Positions 1 through 5,448 of a stretch of DNA of 6,149 nucleotides are shown here, in pieces. The DNA comes from Actinomycetota bacterium (GTDB lineage: Bacteria; Actinomycetota; Acidimicrobiia; Acidimicrobiales; Ilumatobacteraceae), in NCBI GenBank assembly GCA_005787025.1, contig SYCH01000233.1, positions 1 through 6,149 on the forward strand, read 5' to 3'. Within the stretch, counting starts at the first letter, position 1. Each line of letters opens with the position of its first letter. Below the pieces are notes generated by a model. That model ran no database searches. It had not been told where the DNA came from and worked only from the letters and a program-made list of their open reading frames with translations. A program made the position numbers and the translations under genes.

Positions 1-589
1 GCTCACCGAACAGGTAGGTCTCGGTCTCCTCGGCGAACGAGGTCTCGATGACACCCGCGCGTGCTCCGCCGATGGCCGAGGCGTAACTGAGCGCCAGTTC
101 CTTGGCACCACCGGTGGCATCCTGATGCACGGCGATGAGCGCCGGCACTCCGCCACCCTCGGTGTACGTACGACGCACCAGATGGCCCGGACCCTTGGGC
201 GCGATCATGATCACGTCGACGGTCTTGGGCGGACGAACGCGCTTGAAGCGGATGTTGAAGCCGTGCGCGAACGCCAGGGCCTTGCCCTTCTTCATGTGCG
301 GTTTGATGAACTCTTCGTAGGTCGCCTTCTGCTCGGTGTCGGGCATGGTGAGCATGATCACGTTGGCCCACTTGGCGGCCTCGGCGATGCCCATCACGGT
401 GAGACCGGCAGCCTGAGCCTTGGCCGCGGACTTGCTGCCCTCGCGCAGACCGACGACCACCTGCACGCCCGACTCCTTCAGGTTCAGCGCGTGCGCGTGT
501 CCCTGCGAGCCGTAGCCGATGATCGCAACCTTGCGGCTCTTGATGATGGAGACGTCGCAGTCACCGTCGTAGTACATCTTTGCTGCCAT
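1..589 (-). CDS. ilvC: Ketol-acid reductoisomerase (NADP+), 3' end cut by window edge
   Basis: Second common step of Val/Leu/Ile synthesis: Mg-dependent isomerisation of acetolactate or acetohydroxybutyrate followed by NADPH reduction; cytosolic. The 196 codons seen cover the Rossmann domain and the start of the knotted domain, out of about 330-340 in the short class I family. Visible motifs are the dinucleotide loop GYGSQGHAHALNL (residues 25-37), the cofactor loop GLREGSKS (47-54, Arg and Ser fitting NADPH), the catalytic-region His109 in AFAHGFNIRF, and PKGPGH (131-136). The metal-binding motif, normally ETDLFGE, reads ETYLFGE here (190-196): the first Asp ligand is Tyr192, while Glu196 is kept. 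The ATG at 587-589 is chosen because GGAAAGG lies 11 bases upstream inside the ilvN end; an in-frame ATG at 575-577 is less likely. It follows ilvN by 3 bases and is last of the visible operon. Family identity is certain; activity is open because of Tyr192. Confidence 0.97.
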   Translation of the reverse strand, partial: MAAKMYYDGDCDVSIIKSRKVAIIGYGSQGHAHALNLKESGVQVVVGLREGSKSAAKAQAAGLTVMGIAEAAKWANVIMLTMPDTEQKATYEEFIKPHMKKGKALAFAHGFNIRFKRVRPPKTVDVIMIAPKGPGHLVRRTYTEGGGVPALIAVHQDATGGAKELALSYASAIGGARAGVIETSFAEETETYLFGE

Positions 590-592
590 TGG

Positions 593-1144
593 TCAACTTG
601 CCTTTCCGTGTTTGACGGCCTTGAGGCGCGCCTCTTTGTCGAGCTTCGGAAGGGCCACTCGACCCGTCCGTTGGAGTTCCACGATGCCGTAGCCGCGCAG
701 AAGTTCCTCGAAGTCGTCGATTTTGTCGGGACTTCCGTCCAAAGACACCGTGATGGCCTCGACTCCGACCGCCAGGATCTTGCCCTCGAAGATGTTCGTG
801 AGCTCCACCACCTGCGCACGGTCCTCGGCCGGCACCCGAACCGTGGCCATGAGCAGCTCGCGCTCCACCGAACGTCGGGGGTCCAGTTCGCTGATCTTCA
901 CCACGTCGACCAACTTGAACAACTGCTTGACGACCTGTTCGAGCGGCGCCGACTCGACGTCGACGACGATGGTGATGCGGCTGAGCATGGGATCCTCGGT
1001 GGGGGCCACCGCCAGACTGAAGATGTTGTAACCACGGCGGGCGAACAGACCCGACACGCGAGCCAACACGCCGGGGCGGTTCTGCACCAGCACCGACAAG
1101 ATGTGGTGCGCCGGATGACTCGAAGCGTACGAATTGGTGCTCAT
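593..1144 (-). CDS. ilvN: Acetolactate synthase small (regulatory) subunit
   Basis: Regulatory subunit of acetohydroxyacid synthase; it activates IlvB and confers feedback inhibition by valine. It is 183 aa, a usual length. The N-terminal ACT domain spans about residues 13-85 (ILSVLVQNRPGVLARV, then GLFARRGYNI and APTEDPMLSR), and the C-terminal small-subunit domain follows to about residue 165. Asn22, Gly25 and Asn40 align with E. coli IlvH Asn11, Gly14 and Asn29, the valine-site residues, so feedback sensitivity is predicted to be intact (inference). The ATG at 1142-1144 overlaps the ilvB stop in an ATGA arrangement, pointing to translational coupling, and GGGAG sits about 8 bases upstream. 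A longer reading frame extends upstream to 1432, but that part lies over ilvB in another frame and has no family similarity. Confidence 0.97.
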   Translation of the reverse strand: MSTNSYASSHPAHHILSVLVQNRPGVLARVSGLFARRGYNIFSLAVAPTEDPMLSRITIVVDVESAPLEQVVKQLFKLVDVVKISELDPRRSVERELLMATVRVPAEDRAQVVELTNIFEGKILAVGVEAITVSLDGSPDKIDDFEELLRGYGIVELQRTGRVALPKLDKEARLKAVKHGKAS

Positions 1145-2895
1145 CGCAGGAACTCCCGTCGGTTGTTCTGGTCGGGGTGCAACAACACGTCGTCGTTGCT
1201 GAAGCCGGCCGGAACCATGGGGAACACCTTCTCGCCGGCGTCCACACGGAATTCGACCACGACCGACCGGTCGTCGATGCTGTTGGCCTTCTCGATGGCG
1301 GGCTGAACTTCCTCGGGGCTCTCGACGCGAATGCCGATGCAACCCATGGATTCGGCCCACTTCACGAAGTCGGGCAACTCGGGCGAGAGGTACACCTCGC
1401 TGTAGCGCTCCTCGTAGAACATCTCCTGCCACTGACGAACCATGCCGAGGTAGGAGTTGTTCAAGATGGCGACCTTGATCGGGATGCGCTCGACGCTGGC
1501 GGTGACCAACTCTTGCGCCGTCATCTGGAAGCAGCCGTCACCGTCGACGGCCCACACGGTGCGATCGGGACGACCGACCTTGGCGCCGATGGCGGCGGGA
1601 ACCGAGAAGCCCATCGTGCCGAGACCACCCGAGTTCACCCACGTGTACGGCTCGTTGAACTTCCAGTACTGCGACGACCACATCTGGTGCTGGCCGACAC
1701 CGGAGCACAAGATGGTCCCTTCGGGCGCACCATCGCGCAATTGCTCGAGGCAGTACTGCGGCTTGAGCGCCTCACCGGGTTCATTGGTCGGGTAATACAG
1801 CGGGAACTGCTCGCGCCAGCCGCTGACCCGGCTCTTCCACGCCGAGATGTCCTGTTGCTTCTCGCCGCCGTTCAACAGGTCCTTGATGGCCTTGATGATC
1901 TCCTCGATGACGAGGCGGCAGTCGCCGACGATCGGCACGTCGGGACGACGCACCTTGCCCTGCTCGGCCGGGTCGATGTCGACATGGATGATCTTGGCGT
2001 CGGGCGCGAAGGTGGCGACCTTGCCGGTGATGCGGTCGTCGAAACGCGCGCCGAGTGTGATGAGCAGATCGCTCTTCTGCATGGCGGTGATGGCCGTGGC
2101 ATTGCCGTGCATGCCGGGCATGCCCAGACACAGGGGATGATCGTCGGGGAATGCACCGCGCGCCATGAGTGTGGTGACCACCGGCGTGTCGATGAGCTCG
2201 GCGAGTTCGCGCAACGCGTCGGCCGCGCGCGCCTTCAGGATTCCGCCACCCGCGTAGAGGATGGGCTGCTTGGCGTCGAGGATCATGCGCGCAGCTTCCT
2301 TGATCATGCGCGGGTGACCCTTGCTCACGGGCTTGTAACCCGGAAGGCTGTCGAGAACCTCTTTGTCGGAAGGCCAATGCCACGTCATGGAGTTCTGCAG
2401 AACGTCCTTGGGGAGGTCCAAGAGAACCGGACCGGGGCGACCGGTGGTGGCGATGTGGAACGCCTGACGCACCATCAACGGAATGTCGTCGGCCGACATG
2501 ATGAGTTCGTTGTGCTTGGTGACACTGCGGGTGATGCCGACGGTGTCACATTCCTGGAAGGCATCGGTACCGATGGCCGTGGTGGGTACCTGACCGGTGA
2601 TGCAGATCATGGGGATGGAGTCCATGAACGCGTCGCACAAGGGGGTGACCATGTTGGTGGCCGCCGGGCCGGAGGTGACCATGGCGACGCCGGGCCGACC
2701 GGTGACGTGCGCGTACCCCTCGGCCATGTGTCCGGCGCCTTGCTCGTGACGCACGAGGATGTGACGGATCGGGCTGTCGAGCAGGGGGTCGTAGGCGGGC
2801 AGGATGCAGCCGCCGGGCAACCCGAAGATGGTGTCGACGTTCTCCAGCTCCAGAGCCCTGATGAGGGCCTGTGCACCGGTGATCTTCTGTGTCAT
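1141..2895 (-). CDS. ilvB: Acetolactate synthase large (catalytic) subunit
   Basis: Thiamine-diphosphate enzyme that condenses two pyruvates, or pyruvate and 2-oxobutyrate: the first common step of branched-chain amino acid synthesis. At 584 aa it is full length. The N-terminal PYR domain has GLPGGCILPAYDPLLDS (25-41) and the catalytic Glu51 in VRHEQGAGHMAEGYA. The middle FAD domain has GARFDDRITG (282-291). The C-terminal PP domain has GQHQMW (401-406), the Mg/ThDP motif DGDGCFQM (451-458, Asp453) and LNNSYLGMVRQW (478-489, Asn480). Pro104 and Trp489 match classic herbicide-contact positions, while Cys30 stands where plants have Ala. The long-chain anabolic form is shown by the FAD motif and the ilvN partner. 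Start ATG 2893-2895 has AGGA 6 bases upstream. Transcription entering the gene must pass the attenuator at 2973-3094. Confidence 0.98.
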   Translation of the reverse strand: MTQKITGAQALIRALELENVDTIFGLPGGCILPAYDPLLDSPIRHILVRHEQGAGHMAEGYAHVTGRPGVAMVTSGPAATNMVTPLCDAFMDSIPMICITGQVPTTAIGTDAFQECDTVGITRSVTKHNELIMSADDIPLMVRQAFHIATTGRPGPVLLDLPKDVLQNSMTWHWPSDKEVLDSLPGYKPVSKGHPRMIKEAARMILDAKQPILYAGGGILKARAADALRELAELIDTPVVTTLMARGAFPDDHPLCLGMPGMHGNATAITAMQKSDLLITLGARFDDRITGKVATFAPDAKIIHVDIDPAEQGKVRRPDVPIVGDCRLVIEEIIKAIKDLLNGGEKQQDISAWKSRVSGWREQFPLYYPTNEPGEALKPQYCLEQLRDGAPEGTILCSGVGQHQMWSSQYWKFNEPYTWVNSGGLGTMGFSVPAAIGAKVGRPDRTVWAVDGDGCFQMTAQELVTASVERIPIKVAILNNSYLGMVRQWQEMFYEERYSEVYLSPELPDFVKWAESMGCIGIRVESPEEVQPAIEKANSIDDRSVVVEFRVDAGEKVFPMVPAGFSNDDVLLHPDQNNRREFLR

Positions 2896-2972
2896 GTCGG
2901 TTCCTGTGTCGTGTGTGCCGACCTGGCGGCCGGACGTGGATCTGATTGGTTCTTCCGACGGTGTCGAACCCC

Positions 2973-3003
2973 GAAAACGAAACAGCCCCCCGTTCGGGAG
3001 GCC
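2973..3003 (-). terminator. Intrinsic terminator of the ilvB leader (attenuator)
   Basis: Read on the minus strand, GCCTCCC (3002-2996), loop GAAC and GGGGGGC (2991-2985) form a 7-bp stem with one G-U pair. It can be extended by one more G-U pair (3003/2984). A T-rich run, TGTTTCGTTTT, follows at once. It lies after the leader peptide stop and about 77 bases before the ilvB start, so it would end transcription early unless an alternative fold forms. The T tract is broken by one C-G step, so leaky termination is plausible, as expected of an attenuator (inference). Confidence 0.85.
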
Positions 3004-3007
3004 GTGC

Positions 3008-3033
3008 GACGCGTTCGAGGATACGAACGCGTC
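3008..3033 (-). promoter_or_regulatory. Leader hairpin overlapping the leader peptide stop codon
   Basis: A perfect inverted repeat with 10-bp arms (GACGCGTTCG and CGAACGCGTC) separated by 6 bases. On the minus strand the 5' arm begins at the G of the leader TGA codon, so a ribosome on the last codons or the stop must block or melt it. It sits 4 bases before the terminator stem. Its place fits the pause/anti-terminator element of an amino acid attenuator. The arm motif CGTTCG/CGAACG recurs in the leader coding region and in the terminator loop, so alternative pairings are possible. Which fold is the anti-terminator cannot be settled by eye. Confidence 0.75.
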
Positions 3034-3094
3034 AGAGGATTACTACGAGCGCGAACGACAGGACCGAGGTCTCGGAGATGCGGTTCGCGTTCAT
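3032..3094 (-). CDS. ilvBNC leader peptide (20 aa, attenuation)
   Basis: Small frame ATG-to-TGA encoding MNANRISETSVLSFALVVIL. It has seven branched-chain residues out of 20, and the last five codons are CTC GTA GTA ATC CTC (Leu-Val-Val-Ile-Leu) directly before the stop. A terminator and a strong hairpin follow and ilvB comes next, the classical arrangement in which stalling of the ribosome at scarce Leu/Val/Ile-tRNA decides whether RNA polymerase reads through. Transcription attenuation of ilvBNC is known from Corynebacterium glutamicum. The peptide itself probably has no other job. The ribosome-binding site is weak: only GTGG close to the ATG. GTA is an A-ending Val codon in a GC-rich genome and may be a slower, more sensitive control codon (inference). 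I am confident of the feature from composition and position, less so of the exact initiation. Confidence 0.88.
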   Translation of the reverse strand: MNANRISETSVLSFALVVIL

Positions 3095-3114
3095 CGCCAC
3101 AAAGTGTGCCAGCG

Positions 3115-3138
3115 GGGCGGGGACTTTACAACCCGCCC
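3115..3138 (-). promoter_or_regulatory. Candidate ilv leader promoter -10 inside an inverted repeat
   Basis: On the minus strand TAAAGT (3128-3123) fits the actinobacterial TANNNT -10 consensus. A start about 7 bases downstream would give a 5' leader of roughly 20 bases before the leader peptide ATG. I see no -35 hexamer at 16-18 bases. The box lies in the 10-base centre of a perfect 7-bp inverted repeat (GGGCGGG / CCCGCCC), which could be an operator or chance in GC-rich DNA. It has no T run after it, so it is a poor folD terminator. The stretch 3095-3160 between folD and the leader peptide shows nothing else I can name. Confidence 0.45.
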
Positions 3139-3160
3139 GGGACCGGGATTTCGGGACCAA

Positions 3161-4069
3161 TCAGCCCGGGAAAGCGCCCTGCAGCCGGGCCGCGGTGAGC
3201 GTGTTCTCCAGCAGACAGGCGATGGTCATCGGACCGGTGCCGCCGGGCATGGGCGTGATGTGTCCGGCCACCGCCTGCACCACCTCGAAGTCCACGTCGC
3301 CGACGATCCCGGCTTCGGTGCGCGAGATGCCGACGTCGATGACCGCGGCGCCCGGTTTCACGTGCGCGGCCGTGATCAAACCAGGCTGGCCCACCGCACC
3401 GACCACGATGTCGGCGTCACGACACACATCGACCAGATCCGCCGTTCGGCTGTGCGCGATGGTCACGGTGGCATCCACGCCCTTGCGAGCCAACAGTAGA
3501 GAGAGCGGTAGCCCCACCAACGTGGAACGACCGATCACCACCGCTCGTCGGCCGCGCGTGGCAACCGCATGACGCTCGAGCAACCGCATCACACCCAGCG
3601 GGGTGCATCCCACCAAGCCGGGCAATCCACGAACCAAACGTCCCATCGACTCGCTCGTCAAACCATCCACGTCCTTGTTCGCGGGGATCAATCGCAGCAC
3701 CGCTTCTTCGTCGTAACCCGCGGGCAACGGACTCTGCACCAAGATGCCGTGCACGTTCGGATCCGCCGCCAGAACCGACACGACATGTTCGACTCGCGCC
3801 TGACCCGCATCGGCGGGCAACACCTCGTTGCGACTCACCATGCCGGCCTTGGCGGCCTGCACGTGCTTGTTGCGCACGTACCGTTGGCTCGGCCCGTCGT
3901 CGCCGACGAGCACCGTGGCCAGACACACGGCTGGCGATCCTGCCGCCACGATGGCGGCCGCCAATTCGGCGACGATTTCGTCACGCAAGCGATTGCCGTC
4001 CATCAAAATCGCCCCCCCGGGGGTGCGAGTGAACCCGTTCGGGTCGGTCGAGGCGGGTTGGTTCGTCAC
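3161..4069 (-). CDS. folD: Bifunctional methylenetetrahydrofolate dehydrogenase / methenyltetrahydrofolate cyclohydrolase
   Basis: Interconverts 5,10-methylene-, 5,10-methenyl- and 10-formyl-tetrahydrofolate using NADP, feeding purine, formyl-Met and one-carbon pathways; cytosolic. The catalytic domain shows Tyr64 and Lys68 (YVRNKH), Gln112 in GILVQSPLP and Asp135 in KDVDGL, matching E. coli Tyr50, Lys54, Gln98 and Asp121. The NADP domain has VVIGRSTLVGLP (177-188), AHSRT, GAAVIDVGISR and the terminal signature PMPGGTGPMT (273-282). It is 302 aa, slightly longer than usual. The start is GTG at 4067-4069, giving about 18 extra residues before the conserved GAILMDG. It is supported by TAGCAT 7 bases upstream, which predicts a leaderless message beginning at the GTG. 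An ATG at 4001-4003 is the alternative. A C7G5 run at 4013-4024 lies between the two starts and is a weak point for sequence accuracy. It lies upstream of the ilv leader on the same strand. Confidence 0.95.
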   Translation of the reverse strand: MTNQPASTDPNGFTRTPGGAILMDGNRLRDEIVAELAAAIVAAGSPAVCLATVLVGDDGPSQRYVRNKHVQAAKAGMVSRNEVLPADAGQARVEHVVSVLAADPNVHGILVQSPLPAGYDEEAVLRLIPANKDVDGLTSESMGRLVRGLPGLVGCTPLGVMRLLERHAVATRGRRAVVIGRSTLVGLPLSLLLARKGVDATVTIAHSRTADLVDVCRDADIVVGAVGQPGLITAAHVKPGAAVIDVGISRTEAGIVGDVDFEVVQAVAGHITPMPGGTGPMTIACLLENTLTAARLQGAFPG

Positions 4070-4076
4070 GGTGGTG

Positions 4077-4082
4077 ATGCTA
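4077..4082 (-). promoter_or_regulatory. Putative folD -10 box, leaderless start
   Basis: TAGCAT on the minus strand fits TANNNT and ends 7 bases before the folD GTG, the spacing at which transcription would begin at the start codon itself. GGAGG at 4089-4093 (minus) is 19 bases from the GTG, too far to act as its ribosome site, which also favours a leaderless message. No clear -35 element is seen. Confidence 0.55.
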
Positions 4083-4100
4083 CGGCGACCTCCGTGCGCC

Positions 4101-4106
4101 TAGCCT
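4101..4106 (+). promoter_or_regulatory. Putative ino1 -10 box, leaderless start
   Basis: TAGCCT fits TANNNT and is followed by TACCCC and then the ino1 ATG, so the predicted transcript starts at or next to the A of ATG. There is no Shine-Dalgarno sequence in front of the ATG. With the folD box only 18 bases away on the other strand, the 43-base gap works as a compact divergent promoter. Confidence 0.6.
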
Positions 4107-4112
4107 TACCCC

Positions 4113-5441
4113 ATGACCACTCCCCCGTCACCCACTGTCGCGCCGGCCACGGGCCGCCTCGGAGTGCTCACCGTCGGCCTCGGCGCCGTCGCCTCCACCC
4201 TCATCGCCGGCGTCGAACTCTCCAAGCGGGGTCTCGGCTCCCCCATCGGGTCGCTCACCCAGATGGGCACCATCCGACTCGGTAAGCGCACCGAGGATCG
4301 TTCACCGCTCATCAAGGACTTCGTTCCCCTGGCCGCCCTCGACGACATCGTTTGGGGTGCCTGGGACGTCTTCCCCGACGACGCCTACGTGTCGGCCAGC
4401 CGCGCCGGGGTGCTCGAGAGCGGCAAGCACATCGAGTCCATCAGCGACGCTCTGCGCGAGGTGCGCCCCATGCAGGCCGCCTTCGAGCGCAAGTACGCCC
4501 GCAACCTCGATGGCGAGCACGTGAAGCCCACCACCAGCAAGCGGGCCATGCTGAACGCCATTCGCGAGGACATCAACCGCTTCAAGGAAGAGAAGCAATG
4601 CGATCGTCTTGTCATGATCTGGTGCGCCAGCACCGAGATCTTCATCGAGCCGGGTCGGGCCCACATGGACCTGGAGTCGTTCGAGAAGGCCATCGACGCC
4701 AACGACGAGACCGTCTCACCCGCTCAGCTCTACGCCTACGCCGCGTTGCTCGAAGGTGTCCCCTTCGCCAACGGCGCGCCGAACCTGGCCGTCGACGCAC
4801 CGGTGTTGCGTCAGTTGGCGACCGACCGCAACGTCGCGATCAGCGGCAAGGACTTCAAGACCGGCCAGACCCTCATGAAGACCGTTCTGGCCCCCATGTT
4901 GAAGGCCCGCATGCTCGGATTGTCGGGTTGGTACAGCACCAACATCCTCGGCAACCGTGACGGTGAGGTGCTCGACGCCCCCGAGAACTTCAAGACCAAG
5001 GAAGAGTCCAAGTTGGGCGTGCTCGAGGACATCTTGCAGCCCTCCAAGTACCCCGAGTTGTACGGCAACGTCTTCCACAAGGTGTCGATCAACTATTACC
5101 CGCCCCGCGGCGATGCCAAGGAGGGCTGGGACAACATCGACATCACCGGCTGGTTGGGTTATCCCATGCAGATCAAGGTGAACTTCCTCTGCCGCGACTC
5201 CATCCTCGCCGCACCGCTGGCCCTCGACCTGATCCTGTTCAGCGACCTGGCCGCGCGCGCCGGCATGGGTGGCATCCAGGAGTGGCTGAGCTTCTATTAC
5301 AAGAGCCCGCAAGTGGCGCCCGGCCTGTACCCCGAGCACGACCTGTTCATTCAGTTGACGAAGTTGAAGAACACCTTGCGCTGGATGATGGGCGAGGACG
5401 TCATCACCCACCTCGGCCGCGAGTACTACGAAGAAATGTGA
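4113..5441 (+). CDS. ino1: Inositol-3-phosphate synthase (myo-inositol-1-phosphate synthase)
   Basis: NAD-dependent cyclisation of glucose 6-phosphate to 1L-myo-inositol 1-phosphate, the entry to inositol lipids, mycothiol and related compounds in actinobacteria; cytosolic. At 442 aa it is full length. The N-terminal NAD-binding motif is VGLGAVASTL (21-30). The catalytic core includes SGKDFKTGQT (244-253), NILGNRDGEVLD (277-288), FKTKEESKLGVLEDIL (293-308), then INYYPPRGDAKEGWDNIDI (326-344) and FLCRDSILAAPLALDL (358-373). The C-terminal part (LYPEHDLFIQLTKLKNTLRWMMGE) resembles the bacterial form I recall from Bacteroidetes and some actinobacteria more than the short mycobacterial one; that subgroup call is from memory. 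The start is the ATG 7 bases after TAGCCT, with no ribosome site. No terminator is seen after the stop, and the next gene begins 7 bases later. Confidence 0.95.
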   Translation: MTTPPSPTVAPATGRLGVLTVGLGAVASTLIAGVELSKRGLGSPIGSLTQMGTIRLGKRTEDRSPLIKDFVPLAALDDIVWGAWDVFPDDAYVSASRAGVLESGKHIESISDALREVRPMQAAFERKYARNLDGEHVKPTTSKRAMLNAIREDINRFKEEKQCDRLVMIWCASTEIFIEPGRAHMDLESFEKAIDANDETVSPAQLYAYAALLEGVPFANGAPNLAVDAPVLRQLATDRNVAISGKDFKTGQTLMKTVLAPMLKARMLGLSGWYSTNILGNRDGEVLDAPENFKTKEESKLGVLEDILQPSKYPELYGNVFHKVSINYYPPRGDAKEGWDNIDITGWLGYPMQIKVNFLCRDSILAAPLALDLILFSDLAARAGMGGIQEWLSFYYKSPQVAPGLYPEHDLFIQLTKLKNTLRWMMGEDVITHLGREYYEEM

Positions 5442-5448
5442 GTCGGCC

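Noticed and set aside
125..1306. 393-codon plus-strand frame opposite ilvC and ilvN
   Set aside because: Low-complexity antisense shadow (Arg/His/Asp-rich) over two certain genes.
593..1432. Longer 279-aa version of ilvN
   Set aside because: The added N-terminus lies over ilvB in another frame and has no similarity to the family; the ATGA overlap start gives the normal length.
2896..2922. Small hairpin (GTCGG / CCGAC, 17-base loop) around the ilvB ribosome site
   Set aside because: Only 5 bp with a long loop, and the AGGA stays in the loop; too weak to call a translational switch.
2896..3094. T-box riboswitch as regulator of ilvB
   Set aside because: No T-box consensus element is seen, and the Leu/Val/Ile-rich leader peptide explains the terminator better.
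3115..3138. The GGGCGGG/CCCGCCC inverted repeat as a folD terminator
   Set aside because: No T run follows on the minus strand, and a -10-like box occupies the loop.
1177..3198. 673-codon open frame on the plus strand opposite ilvB and the leader
   Set aside because: It is the mirror of ilvB: GC-rich coding DNA leaves antisense frames open. The protein is His/Asp/Gly/Arg-rich without any family motif, and ilvB is unmistakable.
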